A stretch of DNA of 64,000 nucleotides from Sporolactobacillus shoreae. Its GTDB lineage: Bacteria; Bacillota; Bacilli; Bacillales; Sporolactobacillaceae. The translations under genes were made by a program, and so were the position numbers. How positions within the stretch are numbered: position 1 is the stretch's first letter; the number at the start of each line of letters is the position of its first letter. The notes below the pieces were generated by a model that did not search any database, was not told where the DNA came from, and saw only the letters and a list, made by a program, of their open reading frames with translations. Below are positions 27,928-38,847 of this stretch, piece after piece. Location: contig NZ_SRJD01000003.1 in NCBI RefSeq assembly GCF_004684935.1, forward strand, positions 186,001 to 250,000, given 5' to 3'.

Positions 27928-30078
27928 ATGGCACCGGCAAATCACTTCAGAATAAAAATGAGGACATTTCTGGTCAGATACGTTGCTGACTGGGGCATTA
28001 TTGCTATTGTCGGTATTATTCTATATGTGTTGATGATCGGCAGTGTACTTCCGAAGAATCCTGATGTCCGGCTTCATGAAATTTCGTCGGTAGATATCCA
28101 GTCGCCAATTGACGCCGTTGATACACAAGCTACCGAATTAAAAAAGCAGGAAGCCATCGGTTCAACACCTTCCGCCTATATATACAACAAAAATCTTGGA
28201 TTAATGCAGGTTGAAAAAGTTGGGGATCTGTTTGATACCATTACGGCTGTCAAGAAGCAACAGAAAATTACTGCGAATTCCTCCCAGGATGAGCTGAATG
28301 TCGCCATAAGTAAAATAAACGACGGTCTTTCAGCTGCGCCGGATTCAAAAATTCCTGATGAAACGCTGAAAACATTGTTAACTGCTCCGGACCGGAATTT
28401 TCAGATAGCCGAGGACATTACCAGCACAAGCATCTATGAAGCAATGAGCGGTAAGGTCGGCTGGAATGATCTGGAGCGTGTTCAGAACAAAGCTGCGGCT
28501 TCTCTGCCATCCTCTGTGCTGAACGACAGCATGAGGAACGCGCTGACTGTCGTGCTCCGCGACTATATCACAGCTAATTACACGTTTGATGCGACAGCGA
28601 CAAAACGCAACAAACAGGAGGCCGCCAACAGTGTGGATAATGTGACCATCCATCAGGGGGAGGTCATCGTCCGGAAGGGCGAGCTTGTGACGAGTGATAT
28701 GATCCGTCAACTGAAACTGGTTGGGCTCCTGGATGAACACTTTAACATGATCCCGTTTATCGGCCTTTTTATTTTTACAGCTTTTATAACGCTTGTTTTC
28801 TGGTTTGAGTATAATCGGTTCAAGGCGAGACATGAGAAGTACTCGCTGAAATATTTGTATATATATGCTTTGGTCTTTATCGGCACCGCAGTGATTATTA
28901 AAATTTGCAGTTATCTCAGACTCACTCAAGTGTCCGGACTGAGCAATATTATTCCCATTGCTCTGGCGCCGCTCCTGATCCGAATGCTTCTCAGCGAGAG
29001 GATGGCTGTTGTCTCCGGAGTGCTTCTGTCACTTATAGGCAGTGTCATTTTCGGGATTAGCGCGAAGGCGGCCATATTTGATGCGCCGATGGCCATCTAT
29101 ATGCTGTTCTCGGCTCTCGCCGGAGCTCTTGTTCTAAGAAAGAGGCAGGTCCGTCCGAAGTTTTTTCAGACGGGCGGTATCGTGGCATTAGTCAATATTT
29201 TGATTCACCTGTCACTTCTGATGTTTCAAAATGCACCCTTCTCTCTTGTCGGTACAGGCATGTCCCTGATTTTTGCTTTTCTGTCCGGATTCCTCTCGGT
29301 TATTCTGGCGAACGGACTCATGCCTCTGTTTGAAACCGGCTTCCGAATCCTTTCACCGATCCGGCTGATTGAGCTTTCAAACCCGAGCCAGCCATTACTG
29401 CGAAAAATACTGATTGAGGCTCCAGGCACCTATCACCACAGCGTTATGGTTGCGAACCTTGCCGAAAGGGCCTGTGAGGCGATTGGGGCGAACGGGCTTC
29501 TGGCCAGAGTGGCCGCTTATTATCATGATATCGGGAAAACCAAACGTCCGAAATTTTTTGTGGAAAATCAACTGGACGGGATTAATCCGCACGAGAAAAT
29601 TTCGCCCCAGCTAAGTCGCACCATTATCTTTTCTCATCCTTATGACGGGGCGGACATACTCCGGCAGCATCATATGCCGAAAGAAATTATTGATATTGCT
29701 GAACAACATCACGGAACGACGATTCTTCGCTATTTTTATGTCAAGGCGCAGGAACTGAGTGACCAGCCCGTTCCGGAGAGCGAATTCCGTTACCCGGGAC
29801 CCAAGGTACAGACTAAAGAAGGGGCGGTGGTTGAACTGGCGGACAGCATCGAGGCGGCAGTCCGATCAATGAAGAAGCCGACCCCTGTCAAGGTACAGAA
29901 TCTGGTCAAAAGTATTTTTAATGACCGTCTAAGTGACGGACAATTCGATGACTGCGATGTGACTTTGAAAGAGTTGAAAATTGTTGAGAAATCAATTGAC
30001 GAGACACTTCGTGGTGTTTATCATTCACGGATAGAGTATCCAAAAGATTTAAAAGTGAAAAAGGTGAGCGAAAAATGA
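27928..30078 (+). CDS. pgpH: cyclic-di-AMP phosphodiesterase PgpH (7TM-HD family)
   Basis: Membrane phosphodiesterase hydrolysing c-di-AMP to pApA, 716 residues (YqfF). A first transmembrane helix (about residues 20-42) leads to a large extracytoplasmic 7TMR-HDED domain, then seven membrane helices (about 275-465) and a cytoplasmic HD domain with GTYHHSVMVANLAERA, VAAYYHDIGKTKRP and IAEQHHGTT. All HD metal residues are present. GGGAGGC precedes ATG. It overlaps ybeY by four bases. Confidence 0.95.
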   Translation: MAPANHFRIKMRTFLVRYVADWGIIAIVGIILYVLMIGSVLPKNPDVRLHEISSVDIQSPIDAVDTQATELKKQEAIGSTPSAYIYNKNLGLMQVEKVGDLFDTITAVKKQQKITANSSQDELNVAISKINDGLSAAPDSKIPDETLKTLLTAPDRNFQIAEDITSTSIYEAMSGKVGWNDLERVQNKAAASLPSSVLNDSMRNALTVVLRDYITANYTFDATATKRNKQEAANSVDNVTIHQGEVIVRKGELVTSDMIRQLKLVGLLDEHFNMIPFIGLFIFTAFITLVFWFEYNRFKARHEKYSLKYLYIYALVFIGTAVIIKICSYLRLTQVSGLSNIIPIALAPLLIRMLLSERMAVVSGVLLSLIGSVIFGISAKAAIFDAPMAIYMLFSALAGALVLRKRQVRPKFFQTGGIVALVNILIHLSLLMFQNAPFSLVGTGMSLIFAFLSGFLSVILANGLMPLFETGFRILSPIRLIELSNPSQPLLRKILIEAPGTYHHSVMVANLAERACEAIGANGLLARVAAYYHDIGKTKRPKFFVENQLDGINPHEKISPQLSRTIIFSHPYDGADILRQHHMPKEIIDIAEQHHGTTILRYFYVKAQELSDQPVPESEFRYPGPKVQTKEGAVVELADSIEAAVRSMKKPTPVKVQNLVKSIFNDRLSDGQFDDCDVTLKELKIVEKSIDETLRGVYHSRIEYPKDLKVKKVSEK

Positions 30079-30551
30079 CGATGACAATTGATTTGCATGA
30101 TGATACTGAGGAATTGAGTGAAGAGCAGCAGCAGTGGGTCATAAAACTGATTGATCACGCTGTGGATATTCTGCAGTTGTCGGGAGAAATTGACTGTTCG
30201 CTGACATTTGTCGGCAACGCACGGATTCAGGAAATCAATCGTGAGTATCGTGGGATCGATCGCCCGACCGATGTTATTTCCTTCGCACTGGAGGAAATGG
30301 CGGATGATGAAGTGCCAATTATGCCTGAGGAAGGCGAGCCCCGCGTGCTTGGGGATATCATTGTTTCAATTGACAAAGCAAGGGAACAAGCAGTGACCTA
30401 TGAACATTCTTTTGAGCGTGAGCTTGGTTTTCTTGTGGTTCACGGCCTTCTTCACCTGCTCGGGTACGATCATACGACTGAATCTGAAGAGAAGGAAATG
30501 TTCGGCCTTCAGGAGGAGATATTGTCCACATTTGGCTTGAACAGGAACTGA
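30075..30551 (+). CDS. ybeY: endoribonuclease YbeY
   Basis: Zinc metalloprotein needed for 16S rRNA 3'-end maturation and ribosome quality control. The 158-residue product has the HGLLHLLGYDH motif (HxxxHxxxxxH; about residues 122-132) and the strand RPTDVISFALEE. The order phoH-pgpH-ybeY-dgkA-cdd-era is conserved in Bacillales. Confidence 0.95.
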   Translation: MTMTIDLHDDTEELSEEQQQWVIKLIDHAVDILQLSGEIDCSLTFVGNARIQEINREYRGIDRPTDVISFALEEMADDEVPIMPEEGEPRVLGDIIVSIDKAREQAVTYEHSFERELGFLVVHGLLHLLGYDHTTESEEKEMFGLQEEILSTFGLNRN

Positions 30552-30553
30552 TT

Positions 30554-32251
<1,698 letters not shown>

Positions 32252-32367
32252 GCCGGTTATTTGAGTGGCAGGGATCAGTTTCCGTGATTGTCAATCATTT
32301 CTTCTCATGATTCTTCTCTTTTCGCAAAAGATAAGGATGAGGCGGATAATGGGAAGGATGAAAGCTT

Positions 32368-32505
32368 ATGCTGGATTTAACGTGGAAAATTTTTTGTATG
32401 ACCGGAAGTATTGATTCTTACCTCCTGATCAGGGAAATGGAGAAGGAGGGTGAGGAACAGATTCCTGAAAAGAATATTTCAGATGTTGAGGAGCAGGCAA
32501 GATAA
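32368..32505 (+). CDS. yqzL: YqzL family small protein
   Basis: A 45-residue protein that starts MLDLTWKIFCMTGSIDSYLL, the recognisable YqzL opening (MLDFTWKxFxxTGxxxxYLL), followed by a Glu-rich tail. It lies between era and recO exactly as in B. subtilis. A GGGAAGGA site precedes the ATG. Function unknown; conserved in Bacillales. Confidence 0.85.
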   Translation: MLDLTWKIFCMTGSIDSYLLIREMEKEGEEQIPEKNISDVEEQAR

Positions 32506-32548
32506 TCCTTGATCGGCTCAGGAGACAGGAAACCGGGTGATTCGATTG

Positions 32549-33298
32549 ATGACCAAAGCTGAAGGCATAATTATCCGGACGACAGACTATGGGGAGAACA
32601 ACAAAATTGTGACTCTATACACATCGGAGTTCGGAAAGATCGGACTGATGGCCAGAGGAGCAAAAAAACCGAAAAGTATGCTGTCATCAATCAGCCATGT
32701 TTTCTTTTACGGTCTCTGTCTTTTCAACAAGGGCAGAGGCCTTGGTTCGTTGTATCAGGCAGAATCCATTAATCCCTTTCGGTTAATCCTGTCAGATATT
32801 GAAAAAACGGGCTATGCGGCACTGATTGTTGAACTCACTGACCGTCTGACAGAAGACAGCCAACCCTTTCCGGGTCTGTACAGATTGCTTAGAGACACTT
32901 TGCTTCTTATTGAAAAAGGGACGGACGCAGCCATTCTTGCTTCTATTTTTGCAGTAAAGATGATGAAAGTCGCGGGAATAGATCCGGAGGTGGACCATTG
33001 CCTTCGTTGTGGAAATGAAGCCGGGCCGTTTAAGTTTTCACTATCGGGAGGGGGCATACTTTGCCGGAACTGTGAGGCTTCTGACCCCTACGCGCTTCCG
33101 ATGACTCCCTCTGTTGCCAGACTGCTCCCGCTTTTTAAAAAAATTCCACTGAACAGAATCGGAAATATTTCGGTCCGGCAAGAAACGATTGGCGAAATCG
33201 AATCTATTATTGCTGCTTACTATGAGCGAAACGCAGGCATCCGGCTTCGTGCCTGGCGCTTCATTGAGCAGCTGTCCCATTTTCGGGCAAAAGAATAA
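32549..33298 (+). CDS. recO: DNA repair protein RecO
   Basis: Recombination mediator that loads RecA with RecF and RecR, 249 residues. The OB-fold N-terminus (AEGIIIRTTDYGENNKIVTLYT, GLMARGAKKPKS), helical centre and a zinc finger CLRCGN ... ILCRNCEA are visible. ATG 32549 is eight bases after GGGTGA; TTG 32546 is an equally close alternative. In many Bacillales glyQS follows, but here ccpN comes next. Confidence 0.94.
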   Translation: MTKAEGIIIRTTDYGENNKIVTLYTSEFGKIGLMARGAKKPKSMLSSISHVFFYGLCLFNKGRGLGSLYQAESINPFRLILSDIEKTGYAALIVELTDRLTEDSQPFPGLYRLLRDTLLLIEKGTDAAILASIFAVKMMKVAGIDPEVDHCLRCGNEAGPFKFSLSGGGILCRNCEASDPYALPMTPSVARLLPLFKKIPLNRIGNISVRQETIGEIESIIAAYYERNAGIRLRAWRFIEQLSHFRAKE

Positions 33299-33331
33299 AT
33301 AAGACCGATAACCGTTTGGAGGCGAGAACAG

Positions 33332-33961
33332 GTGGAGCTTAATGAGCGTCAAAGAAGAATCATAGCGATTGTGAAGGAGTCGGCACCTATCACAGGTGAA
33401 CAAATTGCGGAAAAACTGGATCTCACGAGGGCAACGCTTCGCCCGGATCTGGCCATTCTCACAATGGCGGGATTTCTCGAAGCGCGTCCGCGAGTCGGGT
33501 ATTTTTACACGGGTCAGACACTTTCGTCACTTTTTTCAGAGCAGATGCAAAAGATTAAAGTAAAGGACTATCTGTCCTTTCCCGCGGTAGTAAAAGAATC
33601 CTCATCAGCTTATGATGCCGTCTGCGACATGTTCAAAGAGGATGTCGGATCCCTGTTCGTCATAAATGGAAAGGGGCTTCTCTCCGGCGTGCTGTCCCGA
33701 AAGGACCTGCTTCGAACGGCAATCGGTTCACAGGACATGACACAGGTCCCTGTCAGTGTCATTATGTCGCGGATGCCCAATATTACATACTGTAGGAATG
33801 ACGATCCGGTCATTTCCGTAGCTGAACTGATCATTGAAAAACAGGTCGACGCAGTCCCTGTTGTCCGTGACAGGAATGGCGGCCTCGAAGTCATCGGACG
33901 GATGACTAAGACAAATATCACAAAGGCATTTGTTGCCCTGGCCAAGGGATCTATAGAGTAG
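33332..33961 (+). CDS. ccpN: transcriptional repressor CcpN (HTH plus two CBS domains)
   Basis: Repressor of gluconeogenic genes (gapB, pckA) and the small RNA sr1 in B. subtilis, active under glycolytic conditions. The 209 residues start with a winged helix-turn-helix (RRIIAIVKESAPITGEQIAEKL, LTRATLRPDLAILTMAGFL) and continue with two CBS domains (around VGSLFVINGKGLLSGVLSRKDLL and VDAVPVVRDRNGGLEVIGRMTK) that sense nucleotides. GTG start with GGAGGC upstream. The usual partner yqfL is missing downstream. Confidence 0.92.
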   Translation: MELNERQRRIIAIVKESAPITGEQIAEKLDLTRATLRPDLAILTMAGFLEARPRVGYFYTGQTLSSLFSEQMQKIKVKDYLSFPAVVKESSSAYDAVCDMFKEDVGSLFVINGKGLLSGVLSRKDLLRTAIGSQDMTQVPVSVIMSRMPNITYCRNDDPVISVAELIIEKQVDAVPVVRDRNGGLEVIGRMTKTNITKAFVALAKGSIE

Positions 33962-34022
33962 ACAGATCAGGTACTGATAAATGATAAATCTGAAAGATTG
34001 ATTGGCTCGGAAAGTCTATCAA

Positions 34023-34052
34023 TTGCATGAAACAGTAACATTAGGCTATAAT
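34023..34052 (+). promoter_or_regulatory. candidate sigma-A promoter upstream of yqxD-dnaG-sigA
   Basis: TTGCAT (34023-34028), 18-base spacer, TATAAT (34047-34052). A second TTGACA occurs at 34089 with a poor -10. Either could drive yqxD and the dnaG-sigA operon. Confidence 0.6.
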
Positions 34053-34151
34053 ATAATTTTGTTGATTCACAGGACTCTTAAATCTTTTTTGACAATATTT
34101 GAAAAATAAAAACATAAAAAGACATGCAGGAATTTGCGTAGCGGAGAGAGA

Positions 34152-34613
34152 ATGAATAAAGTGATGAGAAAAATCACGTTATATGTCGATGCGGATGCAT
34201 GTCCTGTGAAAGATGAAATTCGGCTGATTGCGGGTCAATTTAATGTTGATGCGGTTTTCGTTGCTTCATATGCTAGCTTTCATCAGGATCCGGAATCAAA
34301 ATGGGTTTATGTCGATCAACGTAAGGAGGCTGCTGATCTCTATATTGTGAACCATGCGTTTCCCGGAGATCTTGCTGTTACTCAGGATATGGGGCTGGCG
34401 AGCTTGCTGACCGGAAGGGGAGTTACTGTTCTTTCGATTCATGGATTTGAGATCGAAGAAAGCCGTGTGCCGGAAATTCTTCACCGGAGATATCTCGCCT
34501 ACAAGTCGCTTCACGCTGGCCGGAAAATCAGGGGACCGAGACCTTTTACAGAAGACAATCGCAGGGAATTTTCCGAAGCATTGACAAAGTTGTTATGCAG
34601 ATTGGTTCATTAG
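34152..34613 (+). CDS. yqxD: YaiI/YqxD family protein (DUF188)
   Basis: A 153-residue DUF188 protein. The conserved opening LYVDADACPVKDEI, then DLAVTQDMGLASLL and the end RGPRPFTEDNRREF are clear; the acidic motif recalls PIN-like nuclease folds, but no activity is established. It lies immediately before dnaG as in B. subtilis. ATG 34152 follows GGAGAGAG; ATG 34164 is an alternative. Confidence 0.9.
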   Translation: MNKVMRKITLYVDADACPVKDEIRLIAGQFNVDAVFVASYASFHQDPESKWVYVDQRKEAADLYIVNHAFPGDLAVTQDMGLASLLTGRGVTVLSIHGFEIEESRVPEILHRRYLAYKSLHAGRKIRGPRPFTEDNRREFSEALTKLLCRLVH

Positions 34614-34630
34614 GATATAAATAAGTAATA

Positions 34631-36463
34631 ATGTTGGTGGTGCATGACGGTTTGCAGCTGCAGCAAAAGAAGATTGAGGAAATCAGGAAATCACTGGACA
34701 TTGTCGATATCATTGGCGAATATGTTCAATTGAATAAGCAGGGGAAGAATTATTCAGGACTGTGTCCTTTCCACAGCGAACGTACGCCGTCTTTTTCAGT
34801 CTCCCCGGATAAGCAGCTTTATCACTGTTTTGGATGCGGTGCCGGAGGAAATATTTTTACCTTCATTATGGAAATTGAAGGCATGTCTTTTCCTGAGGCT
34901 GCCCAGTTTCTTGCGGATAAAGCCAGAATTGAACTGGGTTCGTCCTTCCCCGACTCACATGTGGGGAGAAACGGACAGGAGCAAAGCAAAAAGCAGTTTA
35001 CAGATGGCATGGAACTGATAACCAAATTTTATCATTATTTACTGGGATCCGCAAAGTTTGGAACGGCAGGAATGAACTATTTAAAAGAGCGGGATTTCAA
35101 CTCTGAAATGATTGACCGGTTCAGAATTGGGTATGCGGTCAACAGCTGGGATGCAGTTACGTCGCTTCTTCAACGCAGAAATGTCAGTATGGAACAGATG
35201 GAAAAGGCGGGACTGATTGCCAAAAGAGGATTTGACCACAAATACTTTGACCGCTTTCGAAATAGGATCATTTTTCCGATATTCAATATGAGGGGGCAAA
35301 CCGTCGCTTTTGGTGGCAGGACACTGGGAGAAGAAAAGCCGAAATATCTGAATACACCTGAGTCTCAGATCTTTCATAAGGGAAAGATCCTTTATGGTTA
35401 TCATCTTGCGAGGCAATCCATCCGCAAATCAAATCAGGTCGTACTTTTGGAGGGCTATGTGGATGTTGTGCGGGCACATCAGATTGGTGTGACACACAGT
35501 GTAGCCTCGATGGGGACCTCGCTGACGGAGGATCAGGCGGCGGCACTCTCAAGAATGGCAGATACGATCATCATTTGTTATGATTCGGATCTTGCCGGTA
35601 TTGAAGCAAGTTTCCGCGCGGCCGGAATGCTCCAGGGTGATGGAAAGGTCGTAAAAATAGCAAAAATGCCGGAAGGTTATGACCCCGATGACTACATTCG
35701 CAAATTTGGCGGCGAACGTTTTAAAAGCGATGTAATAGGGGCAAGCCAAACATTGATGACTTTCAAGATGGGTTACTTCCGCAGAAAAAGGAATTTGAGT
35801 GATGAAGGAGATCGGCTGCTCTATATCGAAGACATATTAAAGGAAATTGTCACGCTGAAAAGGGCGGTCGAGCGTGATCATTATCTCAGGCTGCTTGCGG
35901 AAGAATTTTCAATTTCTCTTGATGCGCTGAAGAGGCAGGAAACACAGCTGTACAAAGCTTCAAAACGGCGCGATGAGACGAAGGAACGGGAGGCAACCAT
36001 TGCTGTACCTGGGCGTGACCGGCTTGCACCTGCATATGAAATGGCAGAGCGAATGCTGCTCGCATATATGATGAGAAGCAGGGAGATAGCAGATCGCGTC
36101 CGGGAAACGGTAGGAGGATCCTTCTCGCTTAACATTCATCAGGCTCTTGCAGCTTATCTGTATGGTTATTATGAGGACGGCAATCCGCCAGACGAAGGCC
36201 TGTTCATTCAGCGGATCGAGGATCCCCGCCTGCAGCAGAAAGCGGCGGAATTATCCATGATATCCATGAACCGGCAGGCGGAGGAAAAAGAAATTGAGGA
36301 CTGTATCCATCAGGTCGTCAAGCATGCAAGAGAGTCAATGATCGCAGGTATAGTGGCAGAGAGAAAGAAAGCCGAACAGAGCGGTGACTACAATAAAGCC
36401 GCACAGCTGCTGTCTGAGATCATCGACACAAAGAAGCAATTAGACACGAAGAATGCCAAGTAA
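34631..36463 (+). CDS. dnaG: DNA primase DnaG
   Basis: Synthesises RNA primers at the replication fork; 610 residues. The N-terminal CHC2 zinc finger ([17 protein letters not shown] ... HCFGCGAGG), the primase core, the Toprim domain ([23 protein letters not shown]) and the C-terminal DnaB-binding region are in order. The start region is uncertain because no strong ribosome-binding site lies before ATG 34631. The stop overlaps the upstream region of sigA, the classical macromolecular-synthesis operon. Confidence 0.95.
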   Translation: MLVVHDGLQLQQKKIEEIRKSLDIVDIIGEYVQLNKQGKNYSGLCPFHSERTPSFSVSPDKQLYHCFGCGAGGNIFTFIMEIEGMSFPEAAQFLADKARIELGSSFPDSHVGRNGQEQSKKQFTDGMELITKFYHYLLGSAKFGTAGMNYLKERDFNSEMIDRFRIGYAVNSWDAVTSLLQRRNVSMEQMEKAGLIAKRGFDHKYFDRFRNRIIFPIFNMRGQTVAFGGRTLGEEKPKYLNTPESQIFHKGKILYGYHLARQSIRKSNQVVLLEGYVDVVRAHQIGVTHSVASMGTSLTEDQAAALSRMADTIIICYDSDLAGIEASFRAAGMLQGDGKVVKIAKMPEGYDPDDYIRKFGGERFKSDVIGASQTLMTFKMGYFRRKRNLSDEGDRLLYIEDILKEIVTLKRAVERDHYLRLLAEEFSISLDALKRQETQLYKASKRRDETKEREATIAVPGRDRLAPAYEMAERMLLAYMMRSREIADRVRETVGGSFSLNIHQALAAYLYGYYEDGNPPDEGLFIQRIEDPRLQQKAAELSMISMNRQAEEKEIEDCIHQVVKHARESMIAGIVAERKKAEQSGDYNKAAQLLSEIIDTKKQLDTKNAK

Positions 36464-36491
36464 GTATAAGTATCTGGAAGGAGGGGGTCAA

Positions 36492-37598
36492 ATGGCTGGC
36501 AAAGCGAGCAAGACGGAACCGGAGCTAACGGTAGATCAGGAAAAGGAACAGCTTCTTGAATTGGGCAAAAAACGCGGTTCTCTGACATATCAGGAAATTG
36601 CGAACCGTCTTGCGCCATTTGATCAGGAATCGGAGCAGATGGATGAATTTTATGAGGCACTTGCCGATCAGGGCATTGATGTCTCTGATGAATCCGATGG
36701 TCCTGGTTCTGATGACAAAAACAAAGAAGAAGAATTTGATTTAAATGATCTGAGCGTGCCGCCGGGTGTTAAAATTAATGATCCCGTCAGAATGTATCTG
36801 AAGGAAATCGGGCGTGTTGATCTGCTTTCTGCTGATGAGGAGATTGCGCTTGCCAAAAGGATTAACGCTGGTGATGAAGAAGCCAAACGACGGCTCGCAG
36901 AAGCAAACCTTCGACTGGTGGTCAGCATTGCGAAGCGCTACGTCGGGCGCGGCATGCTGTTCCTCGATCTGATTCAGGAAGGAAACATGGGCCTGATCAA
37001 AGCTGTTGAGAAGTTTGATTATACAAAGGGCTTCAAATTCAGTACTTATGCTACATGGTGGATACGTCAGGCTATTACCCGGGCCATTGCCGATCAGGCC
37101 AGAACAATCCGTATTCCGGTCCATATGGTTGAAACAATCAATAAGCTGATTCGCGTCCAGCGCCAGCAGCTTCAGGATCTTGGCAGAGAGCCGACACCGG
37201 AAGAAATCGGTAAGGAAATGGAACTGTCACCTGAAAAAGTCCGTGAGATTCTTAAAATTGCTCAGGAACCTGTTTCACTTGAAACCCCTATTGGTGAAGA
37301 AGATGACTCACATCTGGGCGATTTCATTGAGGACCAAGACGCAAAGGCGCCTTCCGACGCTGCAGCCTATGAATTGTTGAAGGAACAGCTTGAAGATGTA
37401 CTGGACACACTAACGGATCGGGAAGAAAATGTCCTCCGGCTCCGTTTCGGACTGGATGATGGAAGAACAAGGACTCTTGAAGAAGTCGGCAAAGTATTCG
37501 GGGTCACAAGGGAACGCATCAGGCAAATCGAAGCAAAGGCTTTGAGAAAACTCCGGCACCCGAGCCGAAGCAAGCAGCTTAAAGATTTTCTTGATTAA
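36492..37598 (+). CDS. sigA: RNA polymerase principal sigma factor SigA
   Basis: Housekeeping sigma factor, 368 residues. Region 1.1 occupies the first 90 residues; region 1.2 [17 protein letters not shown], region 2 ([42 protein letters not shown]), region 3 and region 4.2 ([18 protein letters not shown]) follow, the last recognising the -35 box. GGAGGGGG precedes ATG 36492; the in-frame opening to 36453 lies in dnaG. Length is that of B. subtilis SigA (371). Confidence 0.98.
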   Translation: MAGKASKTEPELTVDQEKEQLLELGKKRGSLTYQEIANRLAPFDQESEQMDEFYEALADQGIDVSDESDGPGSDDKNKEEEFDLNDLSVPPGVKINDPVRMYLKEIGRVDLLSADEEIALAKRINAGDEEAKRRLAEANLRLVVSIAKRYVGRGMLFLDLIQEGNMGLIKAVEKFDYTKGFKFSTYATWWIRQAITRAIADQARTIRIPVHMVETINKLIRVQRQQLQDLGREPTPEEIGKEMELSPEKVREILKIAQEPVSLETPIGEEDDSHLGDFIEDQDAKAPSDAAAYELLKEQLEDVLDTLTDREENVLRLRFGLDDGRTRTLEEVGKVFGVTRERIRQIEAKALRKLRHPSRSKQLKDFLD

Positions 37599-37621
37599 AA
37601 CAATAAATTGGATGACATGCT

Positions 37622-37652
37622 CGCTCCATTTGCCGGAGCGGGTTTCTTTTTT
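37622..37652 (+). terminator. terminator after sigA
   Basis: CGCTCC / GGAGCG with a 7-base loop, then GGTTTCTTTTTT. Confidence 0.8.
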
Positions 37653-37660
37653 ATTTTATA

Positions 37661-37740
37661 GGCTAAGTTAAAATTCAATGTTGTTTTTGCCCTTTGTTGA
37701 TTGGAGCGAAAAACAACAGATAAGTTTAGTAAAGCCAAAG
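37661..37740 (+). repeat. dispersed hairpin repeat, copy 3
   Basis: Shorter copy sharing TTCAATGTTG, TTTTTGCCCT and GAGCGAAAAACAACAG with the copy at 9657. GTTGTTTTT and AAAAACAAC form perfect 9-base arms around a 20-base centre, so it can fold as a hairpin. It lies directly behind the sigA terminator. Confidence 0.7.
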
Positions 37741-37930
37741 TATAAAAAAGAATCGGATTATAAAATATGGGCGATTGGGTCAAAGTGCCACGTCCAGTGA
37801 CTTACCCGACATTAGGCCCTCCGCTGACCATCACAACAAAGGCTTACCTTGCGCCAAAGGCTTGCTTCGTCGAATTTTCTTTATAATCTGCATCTCAAAC
37901 GATTAACCCTAATTTCATTTTAAACTAAAT

Positions 37931-37944
37931 TGTAAACGTTATCA
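37931..37944 (+). promoter_or_regulatory. cre-like catabolite-response element
   Basis: TGTAAACGTTATCA matches the CcpA consensus TGWAANCGNTNWCA at every defined position. It lies 137 bases before the trmK start, in otherwise gene-free DNA. Binding is not shown; a chance match in 64 kb is possible but not frequent. Confidence 0.5.
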
Positions 37945-38080
37945 ATTTCTTTGTATTAATATTTATTTTGGTGCAGCATCACTTGGACCGGCGGTAACGG
38001 ACGACTTTGGGGATTCTGACAGAGTATGATAAGATAAAATAAAGATGTCGAAACATATCGTTAGAACAGGGAAAGTGAAT

Positions 38081-38782
38081 ATGATAAAAACACATTTATC
38101 TAGGAGACTTCATGCCATCCTGAATTTTATTCCGGAAAAATCCACGATCGCGGATATTGGATCGGATCATGCACATCTCCCATGCCGCGCAGTACAGGAA
38201 GGTATAGCAAGAAAAGCGATAGCTGGAGAGGTGCGTATCGGTCCTTTCAAACAGGCTCAGGCGAATGTTAAAGAATATGGAATGACCGATATGATCTCGG
38301 TTCGTTTAGGTGACGGTCTGGATGTCCTTTCTCCGAAAGAAGTTGATACCGTTGTAATTGCCGGTATGGGCGGCGAACTGATTACGGAGATACTTGATCG
38401 GGGTGAAAAGAAAATGGGTGCAGATACGACCTTGATTTTACAGCCGAATATCCGCGAACCGCTCCTGAGGGGTTGGCTTAGCGAACATGGCTGGAAAATT
38501 ACGGGTGAAGCAATCGTCGAAGAATCCCCACACTTTTATGAAGTCATTCAGGCGAAGCATATGGCAAGTGAACAAAAGCTGACTGATGCCGAAAGAATGA
38601 TGGGTCCGTTCCTCCTCAGAAATCAGACACCTATTTTCAAAAAAAAATGGACAAATCGTGCGGCAAAAATGCGCCGGATTCTGGATGCACTGGATCAGTC
38701 GGAACAGACGGATGTGGTGAGTGAGAAGAAAAAAGATTATTTAAGGAAGATACAAATGATTGAATCGATCCTGAATAAGTGA
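38081..38782 (+). CDS. trmK: tRNA (adenine-22-N1)-methyltransferase TrmK
   Basis: SAM-dependent enzyme methylating A22 in tRNA, essential in several Gram-positives; 233 residues. The SAM motif IADIGSDHAHLPCRAV, then VIAGMGGELITEIL and the substrate loop LQPNIREPLLRGWL are family signatures. A C-terminal coiled-coil helix pair follows. AGGGAAAGTG precedes ATG 38081. With nif3 it forms the pair that follows sigA/cccA in B. subtilis. Confidence 0.93.
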   Translation: MIKTHLSRRLHAILNFIPEKSTIADIGSDHAHLPCRAVQEGIARKAIAGEVRIGPFKQAQANVKEYGMTDMISVRLGDGLDVLSPKEVDTVVIAGMGGELITEILDRGEKKMGADTTLILQPNIREPLLRGWLSEHGWKITGEAIVEESPHFYEVIQAKHMASEQKLTDAERMMGPFLLRNQTPIFKKKWTNRAAKMRRILDALDQSEQTDVVSEKKKDYLRKIQMIESILNK

Positions 38783-38847
38783 TGGATTTCAAAATATAGC
38801 TTCAGTCGAGAGATCATGCTTCGTAATATCTTAAAGAAGGTGAAGTT

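Larger units (their letters stand above)
37653..38080. other. gene-free interval between sigA and trmK
   Basis: About 430 bases with no supported gene. It contains the dispersed repeat copy at 37661-37740, an unassigned segment, and a perfect cre-type sequence at 37931-37944. In B. subtilis the cytochrome c-550 gene cccA occupies this place; no trace of its heme motif CxxCH was found in any frame. Confidence 0.6.

Noticed and set aside
37595-37783. A 62-codon minus-strand frame behind sigA
   Set aside because: Covers the sigA terminator and a repeat copy; no ribosome-binding site.
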